64,000 nt of DNA from JAQUYS01 sp964430665. GTDB taxonomy: Archaea; Nanobdellota; Nanobdellia; Woesearchaeales; SKGA01. The position numbers and the translations under genes are program-made. Location: positions 1 through 64,000 of the forward strand of contig CAYSFC010000002.1 in the NCBI GenBank assembly GCA_964430665.1, in the 5' to 3' direction. The notes beneath the pieces were generated by a model that saw only the letters and a program-made list of their open reading frames with translations, was not told the DNA's origin and made no database searches. The first letter of the stretch is position 1, and each line of letters starts with the position of its first letter. This document shows, piece by piece, positions 18,263-27,327 of this stretch.

Positions 18263-18300
18263 GAACGCGAGAGCGTTCGACATACTGATGTTTGTACATC
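18263..18300. other. Two adjacent short-loop hairpins in the PRC-barrel leader
   Basis: GAACGC-GAGA-GCGTTC (18263-18278) is a perfect 6-bp stem with a 4-nt loop. GATGT-TTGT-ACATC (18287-18300) is a perfect 5-bp stem that extends to TACT/AGTA with one bulge (to 18304). They lie between the stop of the YkgJ-like gene and the ribosome-binding site of the PRC gene, both on the minus strand, so they could end the first transcript, shape the second leader, or mark a processing site. Confidence 0.5.
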
Positions 18301-18312
18301 AAGTATATCATT

Positions 18313-18903
18313 CTATAAATTGTCCTTATTTTTAAATGTTTCTATTGGATTTTGACTTTGAGGCTCTGAATATTGGTCTTCATCTTCTTCAACTTCATTG
18401 CCATCTTCATCTTCCCAAACTTCTGTTAACTCAAAATCATAGTTATCATTTACCCAAGAAACAAAGTCATCAGCATTATCGAATTCAACCTTCGTATCAT
18501 CTTCCTCACCATATCTTTCACAATTCTCCTGAGAATGATCTCTGCAAATTTCAGGTCTATCTCCATGAATCATACAAGCACCATTCGGAGCTAATTTTTT
18601 ACATCTTGTAGAAAATTGGATATACCATTGATCTTCTTCCTCTTCTTCATCACCATCATCTTCTTCCTCTTCCAATGAATCTGTGTTTAGACTTTCAGTT
18701 TCTGTAACTTCTTCTTCATCTTCTTCATCAGAACTTCCAATTATAAAAATTTTTACATTCTCATGCAATAAATACCAACGAATATTTTCGAAGTCTTCTT
18801 GAGTTTCAGGAGTGTCAATTTCTAACGCAATATATTCACAACACTTTGTACAACCATTACAAAGATCGAAGCTATTTTTTTCAACAGGATTAATATTTTC
18901 CAT
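18313..18903 (-). CDS. YkgJ-family (UPF0153) metal-binding cysteine-cluster protein with acidic insertion
   Basis: The family signature CNGCTKCCEYIALEI (residues about 15-29) and the second cluster CKKLAPNGACMIHGDRPEIC with a later C mark the YkgJ-type putative zinc- or iron-chelating domain. Between the two Cys clusters is a stretch of about 40 residues made largely of Glu and Asp, and the C-terminus is also very acidic (EDEDGNEVEEDED), which is unusual for the family. Length is 196 aa. The acidic blocks may bind metal or a basic partner (inference). The reaction is unknown. Confidence 0.82.
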   Translation of the reverse strand: MENINPVEKNSFDLCNGCTKCCEYIALEIDTPETQEDFENIRWYLLHENVKIFIIGSSDEEDEEEVTETESLNTDSLEEEEDDGDEEEEEDQWYIQFSTRCKKLAPNGACMIHGDRPEICRDHSQENCERYGEEDDTKVEFDNADDFVSWVNDNYDFELTEVWEDEDGNEVEEDEDQYSEPQSQNPIETFKNKDNL

Positions 18904-18928
18904 AATTTGAAAGTAAGAATTTGTCTAT

Positions 18929-19918
18929 TTATAAATGTAGAGGATATCCAATAATAAAAATACCTATTTTAGTTTTAACTATTAAAACTTTATCATCAAT
19001 GTCTAAATCTTTAGGTATTGAATTAATAACTTCAACAGGTTGATAATTTTCATCTAGAACTTGCAAAGGATCTAAAGAAACAACTTGAGTTGTAACTTCT
19101 TCCAACTTCTTTGCCGTTTTCATGTATTTAGCTTCAAATGCAACACTTTTTCCATTTAATAAATCATATCCTTGAACTAATTTTCCTAATTTTTTAACCA
19201 ACATAAAATGCTCAACAACCTTCGTTCTTTTAGAACCAGAATAATTAAATTTAACAACATCACCAATATTAAAATTTAAAAAAGTTACAACTGCATTAAC
19301 TCTATAAATATCTTTAGAAGTTAAATGGTTTCTCGAAAATAATTGCGCGTTTATTGAAACATCTGCTCCAAATTTACTTCCAAGATTGTTAGCTAATATT
19401 TTTAAATAATTTTTATTTGTTAAATATAAATCAACACCGTTTGTTAAAGGAACTTCTTTCATAACAAAAATTCCTTTACGAGCAACTTTCTTTAATTCAG
19501 ATTGTATGAATTCAAAAATAGTTTCATTAGTATTTCTAAGTTGAAGTATTCCTTCAAAATATTGTGCTTTTTCTTTTTCACCCATGTCGCATTGACGATA
19601 AGATAATTTTACAGGTAAATCTACTTCAACATCATCAATATTTGCATGACATAAAACATCTATTTTGAACTTTCTTTGATATTTAAATTCGAAAGGATCA
19701 ACAATTATAGGTATTTTTTTCTTTAAAGATTCTTGAACTCGAGAAATAATTAATTCTTCTAAATCATTAAAATTTTTCCAACTATTTTTATGCCAAGTTC
19801 TATTATATTCTGAAACTTGTATTGATGGAACCTCATATTTTAATTTTTTAGGAGTGCATTCACTACAAAAAGTTCCTTCTTCAATAGTTTTACCACAATT
19901 TGGACAAAATCTTCGCAT
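18929..19918 (-). CDS. NMD3-family protein
   Basis: Archaeal relative of the eukaryotic 60S export adaptor NMD3, thought to act on the large ribosomal subunit. It starts at ATG 19918 with a zinc-ribbon half (MRRFCPNCGKTIEEGTFCSEC). A longer reading to 20110 would run through the opposite gene and its promoter, so it is rejected. The central region has the family pattern LPVKLSYRQCDMGEKEKAQYFEG and VDLYLTNKNYLKILANNLG; the C-terminal part holds beta-rich OB/SH3-like segments. Length is 329 aa. It is divergent from the signal peptidase gene. Confidence 0.9.
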   Translation of the reverse strand: MRRFCPNCGKTIEEGTFCSECTPKKLKYEVPSIQVSEYNRTWHKNSWKNFNDLEELIISRVQESLKKKIPIIVDPFEFKYQRKFKIDVLCHANIDDVEVDLPVKLSYRQCDMGEKEKAQYFEGILQLRNTNETIFEFIQSELKKVARKGIFVMKEVPLTNGVDLYLTNKNYLKILANNLGSKFGADVSINAQLFSRNHLTSKDIYRVNAVVTFLNFNIGDVVKFNYSGSKRTKVVEHFMLVKKLGKLVQGYDLLNGKSVAFEAKYMKTAKKLEEVTTQVVSLDPLQVLDENYQPVEVINSIPKDLDIDDKVLIVKTKIGIFIIGYPLHL

Positions 19919-19939
19919 ATTGAACCAAAAACCCTTCTT

Positions 19940-19970
19940 ATTTATAAATATTAATATAGAAATATTTATT
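19940..19970. promoter_or_regulatory. Divergent TATA elements for the NMD3 and signal peptidase genes
   Basis: TATTTATAAATATT (19940-19953) lies about 22-35 bp before the NMD3 ATG on the minus strand. AAATATTTATT (19960-19970) lies about 25-35 bp before the peptidase ATG on the plus strand. At these distances both transcripts would be leaderless or nearly so, and no Shine-Dalgarno motif is seen for either gene. Confidence 0.6.
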
Positions 19971-19994
19971 AAGCCCCATATTCCCTTTTTATCA

Positions 19995-20633
19995 ATGAAA
20001 CTTTCTAAGAAACAAATCAAAGAATATTGGAAAAAGTTCTGGCATTTTATTTGGTACGAAGATTCAATTCTTAGTTGGTTGGCAAACATTGCTTTAGCCT
20101 TTTTAATCATATTTTACATAGTTTATCCTTTATTAGGTTTAACTATGGGTACAAATCTTCCAATTGTTGCGGTTGTTTCAAGTAGTATGGAACATAATAT
20201 GAATTTTAACGATTGGTGGGATCAAGGAAATAATCCTATAAATCCTAATGAATTCTACAATGCTTATAACATTACTAAAGATGAATTTGAAGAATTTTCG
20301 TTCAAAAATGGTTTTAATAAAGGAGATATTATATTTTTGGTTGGAACTGATACAAACAATATACGAATAGGAGATGTTATTGTTTTTAGCTCTTTAACTA
20401 AATCTTATCCTATAATTCATAGAGTAATTTCGATTCGTAACGAAACAGAATTAACATACACCACAAAAGGAGATAATAATCCTGCACCTTTAGTAGTTCC
20501 TGGAAGAATAGATGAAACAAATGTCAAAGCTTCAGATTTTATTGGACGAGCAGTTTTAAAAATACCTTATATAGGTTATGTAAAACTTTGGGCTGTTGAT
20601 TTAGTTAATTTTGTTAAAAACATCTTTTCATAA
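19995..20633 (+). CDS. Signal peptidase I, archaeal/Sec11 type
   Basis: Membrane serine protease that removes signal peptides. It starts at ATG 19995 (MKLSKKQIK). A transmembrane helix lies at about residues 31-52, then the catalytic Ser in VVSSSMEHNMNF (about 72) and the catalytic His in YPIIHRVISI, replacing the bacterial Lys. TTKGDNNPAPL is the conserved GDN box. There is an insertion of about 40 residues after the Ser motif. Length is 212 aa. It likely processes the secreted Cys-rich protein and others. The RNase HIII-like gene starts 2 bp after its stop. Confidence 0.93.
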   Translation: MKLSKKQIKEYWKKFWHFIWYEDSILSWLANIALAFLIIFYIVYPLLGLTMGTNLPIVAVVSSSMEHNMNFNDWWDQGNNPINPNEFYNAYNITKDEFEEFSFKNGFNKGDIIFLVGTDTNNIRIGDVIVFSSLTKSYPIIHRVISIRNETELTYTTKGDNNPAPLVVPGRIDETNVKASDFIGRAVLKIPYIGYVKLWAVDLVNFVKNIFS

Positions 20634-20635
20634 TC

Positions 20636-21484
20636 ATGACATTGGTTTATTTGAATGTAAAAATAGAAGATTTAGATTATCTTAAATCTCATGGATACAT
20701 TCCTATCGAAACAACAAATAAATATGAATTACTTAGACTAAAAAGTCCTGATGCTGTTTTAATTTTATATTCTTCTGGAAAATTGGTTGTTCAAACTTCA
20801 AAAGATAATGAATTTACAATAGATAGAATTCTTTCTAAATTTGTAAAACTTCAACGGGAATCTTTTCCTCACAAAAATCAATTTGCTTTAAAACAAAATG
20901 TGATTGGTTCAGATGAATCTTTAAAAGGTGATACTTTTGGTGGTTTAGTTGTGTGTGCTTTTTATTGTAAAGAAGAAGATGTTTCTTTACTCGCTGATTT
21001 AGGTGTGAAAGATAGTAAAAAATTATTCGATGATCAAATAATAACTATTGCAACAGCTTTAAAATATAATTTCAAAGAAAATTTTGCAATAAAAGAACTT
21101 CTTCCAGAAGAATACAATGATTTACTTTCAATAGATACACAAACTGTTGTTTTAAACAACATGCATAATTTGGTGGGAAGTATGTTAAAAATGAAATTTG
21201 GTCCAATCACTCATGTAGTTGATCAATATCCTGGATGCAAAGCAGGAAACATTCAAGATGAAAAAGCAGAATCAAAATACCTTGCAGTTGCAGCTGCCTC
21301 AATATTAGCAAGAGCAAAAGCAGTAGAACAAATAAATTATTTGTCTAAAAAATCTAAAATTTCCTTACCTTTGGGTTCAACTCATGTAAAAGAAGCATTA
21401 GAAGAATTAAAGGAAAAAGGTTTAAATCCGAAAGAATTTTGCAAATTAGACTTTAAAAACGTTCAAAATATTTTCCAATTTTAA
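20636..21484 (+). CDS. rnhC: RNase HIII-like ribonuclease H
   Basis: Cleaves RNA in RNA-DNA hybrids. The N-terminal ~80 residues form a TBP-like substrate-binding region as in bacterial RNase HIII (LVYLNVKIEDLDYLKSHGY, VLILYSSGKLVVQ). The catalytic domain opens with IGSDESLKGDTFGGLVV, the HIII form of the DE-G-D motif, followed by GVKDSKKL and the third acidic site VVDQYPGCKAGN. Length 282 aa matches HIII rather than the shorter archaeal HII. HIII is mainly a bacterial enzyme, so its presence suggests transfer. It sits 2 bp after the signal peptidase gene and 83 bp before smc. Confidence 0.87.
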   Translation: MTLVYLNVKIEDLDYLKSHGYIPIETTNKYELLRLKSPDAVLILYSSGKLVVQTSKDNEFTIDRILSKFVKLQRESFPHKNQFALKQNVIGSDESLKGDTFGGLVVCAFYCKEEDVSLLADLGVKDSKKLFDDQIITIATALKYNFKENFAIKELLPEEYNDLLSIDTQTVVLNNMHNLVGSMLKMKFGPITHVVDQYPGCKAGNIQDEKAESKYLAVAAASILARAKAVEQINYLSKKSKISLPLGSTHVKEALEELKEKGLNPKEFCKLDFKNVQNIFQF

Positions 21485-21567
21485 AATACGTTCTTTAATT
21501 CATAGAATTTGGACGAAAGTTTTATAAATACTCCAGAACCCTTTTTATAAGGTGTGAGGTCTCAAGA

Positions 21568-24500
21568 TTGACAAGAATTCTCAAAATGGAGATGAAGGGT
21601 TTCAAATCCTTTGCAAATAGAACAGAAGTCCTTTTTGGAGATAATTTTAATTGTATTCTAGGACCAAATGGCTCAGGAAAATCCAATGTTTTAGATGCAT
21701 TGTGCTTTGTTTTAGGTAAAGCAGGCGCAAAGGGTTTAAGAGTAGAAAAATCTTCTAATTTAATTTATAATGGTGGTAAATCCAAGAAACCTGCAAAAGA
21801 AGGAGAAGTTTCAATTTGGTTTGATAATTCAAATAAAGAGTTTGAAGCATTTGACGACAAAGAAATCAAACTAACAAGATTAATTAAAGGAACAGGTCAA
21901 GGAGTTTACAAAATAAATGATGTTACTAAAACAAGAACACAAATTATTGATCTTTTATCTATGGCAAACATAGATCCTGATGGTTATAATATAATTTTGC
22001 AAGGAGATATTGTTCGCTTAATTGAAATGAGTACAACTGATAGAAGAAAAATTGTTGAAGAAATAGCAGGAATAAATATTTACGAAGACAAAAAAAATAA
22101 AGCTTTAAGAGAACTAAATCGTGTTGAAGAAAAATTAAATCAAGCAGATATAGTTCTTGTTGAAAGAGAAGCATATTTATCAGAACTAAAAAAAGACAGA
22201 AATCAAGCATTAAAATTCAAACGTCTAGAAGATAATAAAAAACGTAATAAAAAAACATTACTAACAAAACAACTTGAAAAAGATAAAACTCAATTAAAAT
22301 CAATAGAAGAAAATATGAGTAATGTTAAATCTAAAATTTCCAAATCTAATGAAGAAATTGATTCTTTAAGAAAAAGTATTTCTGAAAAAGAATTTAAAAT
22401 TAAAGAATTAAATCAAGAAGTTGAAAATAAAGGTGAAAAAGAACAAGTTAAAGTCCACAAGGAAGTCGAGAATCTTAAAGTTTCTGTAAATGTTGCAAAA
22501 CAAAGATTACAAACAATTTCCACTGAACTTGAAAAACTAAAAGGACGTCAAAATGATTTAAAAAGTTCTTTTGAAGAATTAAAATCTAAAATAGATTCTC
22601 TTGAAAAAGAAAAAGTTGATTTAACTAAACGTATAGAAATCAGAAAAAATGATTTAGATAATGTTCAAAATAGAATATCTGAATTTAAAAAGAAAAATAA
22701 TTTAGATGCCTCTAGTAAAGTAGATGAAAGAATAAATTTAATTGATCAAGAAACAGATAAAATTGCTGAAGAGATTGGTTCTCTGAGAGAAAACCAACAA
22801 AATCTTTTCAGAGATAAAGATAGATTAGACATGTCTTTAGAATCAATAGATGATAAACTAGCTAAAGTGGCTCAAATAAAAGAAGAAAACAAACAAGACC
22901 TTGCAAAATTAAAACAACACAAGGTTGAATTTAAAAGTGCAACTTCTGATTTAAGTAAAGCTTTAAGTCAATCATCAGAATTTGCTTTACAATTATCCAA
23001 TGCAAGAAATAAAATAATTTCTAAAGAAGAAGAAAGAGCAAAACTCAATGCAAGAAAAGCTGCAATGTTAGAACAAATTGCAGGAAGTAGTGCAATTCAA
23101 TCAGTTTTAGAATTAGCAAAAAAAGATTCTAAAATATATGGAACAATAGCTGAATTGGGAGGAGCTAAAGAAGATTATGCTTTAGCTCTAGAAATAGCTG
23201 CAGGAAATAGAATTAGAAGTATTGTTGTGGAAGATGATGCAACCGCTGCTAAATGTATAAGATTTGTAAAAGATAAACAATTAGGAGTTATATCTGTTCT
23301 TCCACTAAATAAATTAAGAACTGTTGAAATAGATAAAAATCTTCGAAACATGAAAACTCCTGGAGTACATGGATTAGCTTTAGACTTATTGGATTATGAT
23401 CCTAAATTCGATAAAGCATTCAAACATGTGTTTGGAAACACTTTAGTTGTTGATTCATTAGATGTTGCAAGAAAAATCGGTATTGGAAAAGCACGTATGG
23501 CTACATTATCTGGAGATATAACTGAACTTTCTGGAGCAATGCAAGGTGGTTATAGGGCTAAGAAAAAAGCAGGTGGAGCATTCTCACAATCTCAAATCGA
23601 TAAACAAATTAAAACTCTCGATAAAGAAATTTCAGATGCGAGTTCAGTGGTCTCTTTAGTTGAACAAAAAGCAAGAGACAATGAAGAACTTATACAAAGA
23701 TTAAGAAATTTAAAAGCAGAGTTGGAAGGAGATATTATTAAGATGGAAAAATTATTACATCTTGATAGCGATGAATCCGACATTTCAAACGATACTAAGA
23801 AAAAAATACAATCTGACTTAAAAGAAATAGATAAAAAAATTGATGATGTTACAGATAAAATTGGAGATAAAAATAAATATTTGGCTAAATTAAAAATTGA
23901 AAAACAATCTTTAAGAGATCAAATAATGGAATTAAGAAATCCTGCTAAGTTAGCAGAATTACAATCTTTCGAAGAAAAGAAATCCGAACTTCAAACTGAA
24001 ATTATTAAATTAGAAGGAGATAAAAAACACGCTATCGCACAAATGGAAAGCGTTATTGGTCCTGAAAATAGAAAAACTTTGGAAATTATGAAACAACATG
24101 ATAAAGAAGTTGAAGAATTCTTAAAAGAACAAAACCAATTAAGAAAACAAATTACATCTGAAGAAAAGGAACTACAACAAAAAGAAAAACAAGAATCTGC
24201 ATTTTATAAACAATTTAAAGATTTGTTTGATAAACGAGACAAATTAAAATCAGAAGTTTCAAAAGCCGAAAATAAAATAATAAATCACAATGCAGATATT
24301 CGTGTTAACGAACAAAAAATTAATGCATATTCAATAGACTTAGCAAGACTTCGTGCTGAAGTTGCAGGTTTAGAAGAAGAATTAAAACATTACCCTGATA
24401 TTGAAATTTATACGAATAAATCTGAAGAATCTATGAAAAGAGAACTTTCTCAATTTGAAAAGATGGCTGAAGAAATCGGAGCAGTTAACATGCGAGCTCT

Positions 24501-25065
24501 AGAAATTTATGATAAAGTTGAAGAAGAATACCATAAACTTATTGATAAAAAAGATACTTTAAGTAAAGAACGAACAGAAGTTTTAGCTATGATAAATCAA
24601 ATAGATGGAAAGAAAAAAGAATTATTTCTAAAAACATTTTATTCTCTTGATGAAAATTTTAAAAAATTCTTTGAAAAATTAATTGTCAAAGGAGATGCTT
24701 CTTTAGTTATTGAAAATGAAGAAGATCCATTCGAAGCAGGACTAGAAATTAAAGTAAGATTAACTGGTAAAAGATTCCTTGATATAAGAAGTCTTTCAGG
24801 TGGAGAAAAAACTTTAGCTGCACTTGCATTTTTGTTCGCTGTTCAAGAATATGAGCCTGCCTCATTTTATGTTTTAGATGAAGTTGATGCTGCTTTAGAT
24901 AAGAAAAACGCAGAAAAACTAGCAAAACTAATTAGAAGTTATTGTGATAGAGCACAATATGTTGTTATTTCTCACAATGATGGCGTTATTGCAGAAGCAG
25001 ATAAATTATATGGTATTTCTATGAATGAACATGGTATGAGTAAAGTTACAACATTAAAACTTTAA
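21568..25065 (+). CDS. smc: Chromosome segregation ATPase SMC
   Basis: Long ATPase that folds and separates chromosomes. The head has Walker A GPNGSGKSNVLDALCFVLG (about residues 32-50). Long coiled coils (about 170-510 and 670-1000) flank a hinge (about 520-660, with IYGTIAELGGAKEDYALALE and GDITELSGAMQGGYR). The C-terminal half-head has signature LSGGEKTLAALAFLF and Walker B FYVLDEVDAALD. Length 1165 aa is normal. The TTG start at 21568 is supported by GGTGTGAGGT just upstream; no ATG fits. ScpA and ScpB genes are not next to it. Confidence 0.97.
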   Translation: MTRILKMEMKGFKSFANRTEVLFGDNFNCILGPNGSGKSNVLDALCFVLGKAGAKGLRVEKSSNLIYNGGKSKKPAKEGEVSIWFDNSNKEFEAFDDKEIKLTRLIKGTGQGVYKINDVTKTRTQIIDLLSMANIDPDGYNIILQGDIVRLIEMSTTDRRKIVEEIAGINIYEDKKNKALRELNRVEEKLNQADIVLVEREAYLSELKKDRNQALKFKRLEDNKKRNKKTLLTKQLEKDKTQLKSIEENMSNVKSKISKSNEEIDSLRKSISEKEFKIKELNQEVENKGEKEQVKVHKEVENLKVSVNVAKQRLQTISTELEKLKGRQNDLKSSFEELKSKIDSLEKEKVDLTKRIEIRKNDLDNVQNRISEFKKKNNLDASSKVDERINLIDQETDKIAEEIGSLRENQQNLFRDKDRLDMSLESIDDKLAKVAQIKEENKQDLAKLKQHKVEFKSATSDLSKALSQSSEFALQLSNARNKIISKEEERAKLNARKAAMLEQIAGSSAIQSVLELAKKDSKIYGTIAELGGAKEDYALALEIAAGNRIRSIVVEDDATAAKCIRFVKDKQLGVISVLPLNKLRTVEIDKNLRNMKTPGVHGLALDLLDYDPKFDKAFKHVFGNTLVVDSLDVARKIGIGKARMATLSGDITELSGAMQGGYRAKKKAGGAFSQSQIDKQIKTLDKEISDASSVVSLVEQKARDNEELIQRLRNLKAELEGDIIKMEKLLHLDSDESDISNDTKKKIQSDLKEIDKKIDDVTDKIGDKNKYLAKLKIEKQSLRDQIMELRNPAKLAELQSFEEKKSELQTEIIKLEGDKKHAIAQMESVIGPENRKTLEIMKQHDKEVEEFLKEQNQLRKQITSEEKELQQKEKQESAFYKQFKDLFDKRDKLKSEVSKAENKIINHNADIRVNEQKINAYSIDLARLRAEVAGLEEELKHYPDIEIYTNKSEESMKRELSQFEKMAEEIGAVNMRALEIYDKVEEEYHKLIDKKDTLSKERTEVLAMINQIDGKKKELFLKTFYSLDENFKKFFEKLIVKGDASLVIENEEDPFEAGLEIKVRLTGKRFLDIRSLSGGEKTLAALAFLFAVQEYEPASFYVLDEVDAALDKKNAEKLAKLIRSYCDRAQYVVISHNDGVIAEADKLYGISMNEHGMSKVTTLKL

Positions 25066-25070
25066 TTTTT

Positions 25071-26102
25071 TTAGAAAAAATTTCCTAAAGAAGTTTGTCT
25101 TGCTTTCTTCATTTCTTTCTGAATATTTTCTAAAGCATTTGTAATTCTTTCCCTATTAAATTCATGATTTTCCACAAGAATTTCAAGAATTTTTTCTTCA
25201 TCTATATTATTCCATTCTAATTTATAATCATCACTCACAGGCATTTCTTTTATAGTTTTAAAAACTTCTTTCCAAGAAACTCCACAAATCTCATCAAAAT
25301 TTATTTCCAAAAATAACTTTTCCAAATCATGATTTTCTTGAACTAATTTTAAACCTTTTTTAGGACCAAGACCTTTAACACCACCAACATTAAAATCAGT
25401 ACCTATTATCATAGCCAATGCAATTAATCTATCTCTATCTAAATTTAATTCTTTTAAAACTTTATTTAATTCTAAAATTTCTGGAAGAATTGTTTTATAT
25501 GTTAAAGCATTAATTTTTTTACGTTTTTGAGTTAAACTAAGATTTCTAACAACTCTAGGGGCTCCATAAATTAAGCAATCATAATCTTGAGAAGACACAT
25601 AATGACAATCTCCTTTAGAAACCATGTATGATGCTTGCGCTTCACCTTCAGAAGGACTTCTGATCACAGGCAGCCCGAAAGCCTGAATTAATTTTATTGA
25701 TTCATCTATCATATCTTTACTAACTCTTGTAGTTCTAGAAGCAAATCTTTTCATTTCTAAAACATCCCCTCTTTCTTTTGCTTCTTCAAAAGATTGAATT
25801 GCTTCTGTTTTCAATTTGTCTCTTCTTTCTCTTTCTATTTTCTTTAAAAGAGGCATGTCCCCATCGAATACAAAAACTAATTTTAAACCTGCTATCATTA
25901 GTTTAGAAATTCTTGAAAATAATCCAGTTAAATGACTAGTTACATTTCCTTTAGAATCTTTTAAAGGAGTTCCATCTTGCTGTCTAATTGTTGTAGCGAA
26001 TTGATAGAGCATATTCATAGCATCTACAGCAATGATTTTGTCTTTAAATTTATTAATATCAGTTTCTTCTGCTTTTATTAAACCACTTAATGCTACTCCC
26101 AT
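25071..26102 (-). CDS. fen: Flap endonuclease 1
   Basis: Structure-specific nuclease that trims 5' flaps in Okazaki fragment maturation and repair. It has the N region with IIAVDAMNMLYQFAT (first metal Asp), VFVFDGDMPLLKK, the I region SPSEGEAQASYM and YDCLIYGAPRVVRNL, and the H3TH region IGTDFNVGGVKGLGPKKGL. The C-terminus QTSLGNFF is a PCNA-interacting peptide. Length 343 aa is typical. It converges with smc (5-bp gap). Confidence 0.97.
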   Translation of the reverse strand: MGVALSGLIKAEETDINKFKDKIIAVDAMNMLYQFATTIRQQDGTPLKDSKGNVTSHLTGLFSRISKLMIAGLKLVFVFDGDMPLLKKIERERRDKLKTEAIQSFEEAKERGDVLEMKRFASRTTRVSKDMIDESIKLIQAFGLPVIRSPSEGEAQASYMVSKGDCHYVSSQDYDCLIYGAPRVVRNLSLTQKRKKINALTYKTILPEILELNKVLKELNLDRDRLIALAMIIGTDFNVGGVKGLGPKKGLKLVQENHDLEKLFLEINFDEICGVSWKEVFKTIKEMPVSDDYKLEWNNIDEEKILEILVENHEFNRERITNALENIQKEMKKARQTSLGNFF

Positions 26103-26133
26103 AATATTAATATTTGGAGATAATATAAAAAGG

Positions 26134-26529
26134 TTATCTTTCTACTTTATCAATCCAGTTAAGAAATATCTCTTTTATTTTTTTTAAAATTTCTGGATCT
26201 CTAAATGTGTGTGGCGCTTCTTCAATGATATGAATTTCTAAAATTTTCAATAAGAGCACTATTTTTATTTCCACCCAAACCATGNNNNNNNNNNNNNNNN
26301 NNNNNNNNNNNNNNNNNNNNNNNNNNNNNNNNNNNNNNNNNNNNNNNNNNNNNNNNNNNNNNNNNNNNNNNNNNNNNNNNNNNNATGAATTTCTAAAATT
26401 TTCAATAAGAGCACTATTTTTATTTCCACCCAAACCATGCATTACAAAAGATAAACCTTTTTGATTCGGATTTTCTTCAATAAGAACTATAATTTTTTGA
26501 TTTTTTCTATTTTTAATCTCTAATTTCAT
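26134..26529 (-). pseudogene. Alpha/beta-hydrolase gene interrupted by an assembly gap
   Basis: The N-terminal part (MKLEIKNRKNQKIIVLIEEN, then FVMHGLGGNKNSALIENF) has the oxyanion-hole HG pattern of serine alpha/beta hydrolases. The C-terminal part (IIEEAPHTFRDPEILKKIKE) carries the likely catalytic His (APHTF). The middle with the nucleophile elbow is absent: 100 Ns flanked by a repeated 55-bp segment replace it. Removing the Ns and one repeat copy gives a frameshift and a stop after FRNSYH. So either about 100-150 residues are missing from the assembly, or part of the population has a deletion. Marked as broken on this evidence only. Confidence 0.7.
26230..26439. other. 100-N scaffold gap flanked by an exact 55-bp duplication
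   Basis: Positions 26285-26384 are Ns. The 55 bases before them (26230-26284) are identical to the 55 bases after (26385-26439). Identical k-mer-length contig ends joined by a fixed 100-N spacer indicate a de Bruijn graph scaffold join, not a biological repeat. Confidence 0.93.
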
Positions 26530-26601
26530 GATTTTAGTCCGTTTAATATATTATATAAATTTAACCAAACCTTTTTAAAGAACTCCTTAATATTCTCTTC
26601 T

Positions 26602-27201
26602 ATGGCAAAAAAACAAGAAAAATCTGCCGGAGCTTTGGAAGTTGTAGATAATGCATCTACAAAGAAAACCAAAAAATCTGTTGTAAAAGCATTCGTTACC
26701 AAAGATCGTGTTTTGACCGAAGTTAGCGATGCTGCACAAGATTTATATCATAGCGCAGGATATGGAATTATTCTTGATGATGGAAGAGTTCAACTTTCTC
26801 TCTCTGAGTCTTTGTACTTATTTGAGAAAAATAAAATTGTTCTAATTGATTCAAGAAACAAGTTAATTGACAAAGAAAAGTTTATTAAAAAAGCTTCTAG
26901 ACTAGAATCTAAGTTCTGGGTAAGATATATAGTTTTCAAAGATATGCGAAACAGAGGATATATTATAAAAACTGCCTTAAAATTTGGAGCAGATTTTAGA
27001 GTTTATGATCGTGGCGTAAAACCTGGAGAAGATCACGCTCGTTGGATAGTTTATCCTGTACAGGAAGGTGAAAAATTTACTTGGTTTGATTTTGCAGCAA
27101 AAAATAGAGTTGCTCATTCAACAAAAAAACGTCTTATGATGGGTGTTGTTGATGATGAGAATGACGTAACTTATTGGGAAGCTAAATGGATTAGACCTTA
27201 A
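26602..27201 (+). CDS. endA: tRNA-splicing endonuclease, homodimer-type
   Basis: Cuts introns at bulge-helix-bulge sites in tRNA and other RNAs. The N-terminal ~25 residues are Lys-rich. The catalytic domain near the C-terminus has the three active-site residues in the usual contexts: Tyr in FRVYDRGVKPGEDHA, His in DHARWIVYP and Lys in AHSTKKRLMMG. Length 199 aa fits the short single-domain type. A TATA-like CTTTTTAAAG lies about 30 bp before the ATG. Neither tRNA gene in the window has an intron, so the substrates lie elsewhere. Confidence 0.95.
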   Translation: MAKKQEKSAGALEVVDNASTKKTKKSVVKAFVTKDRVLTEVSDAAQDLYHSAGYGIILDDGRVQLSLSESLYLFEKNKIVLIDSRNKLIDKEKFIKKASRLESKFWVRYIVFKDMRNRGYIIKTALKFGADFRVYDRGVKPGEDHARWIVYPVQEGEKFTWFDFAAKNRVAHSTKKRLMMGVVDDENDVTYWEAKWIRP

Positions 27202-27327
27202 TTTTATTTTTTTCTTTTTAAATGATTTCCAACTCAAATTAGTAAATTTTTTTCATTTAAAAATAATATTACATATTCAGAGATTCTTATCATAATATAT
27301 ATAAACAGATGTGAGATACTTAGATGT

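Noticed and set aside
17972..18283. N-terminal extension of the PRC-barrel protein to 18283
   Set aside because: It would translate the hairpin region; a good ribosome-binding site precedes ATG 18235.
18929..20110. A long form of the NMD3 reading frame starting at 20110
   Set aside because: The extra 64 residues run through the divergent promoter and into the opposite signal peptidase gene; the zinc-ribbon start at 19918 fits the family.
26282..26464. Plus-strand ORF made mainly of unknown residues
   Set aside because: It consists of Ns and the duplicated contig end.
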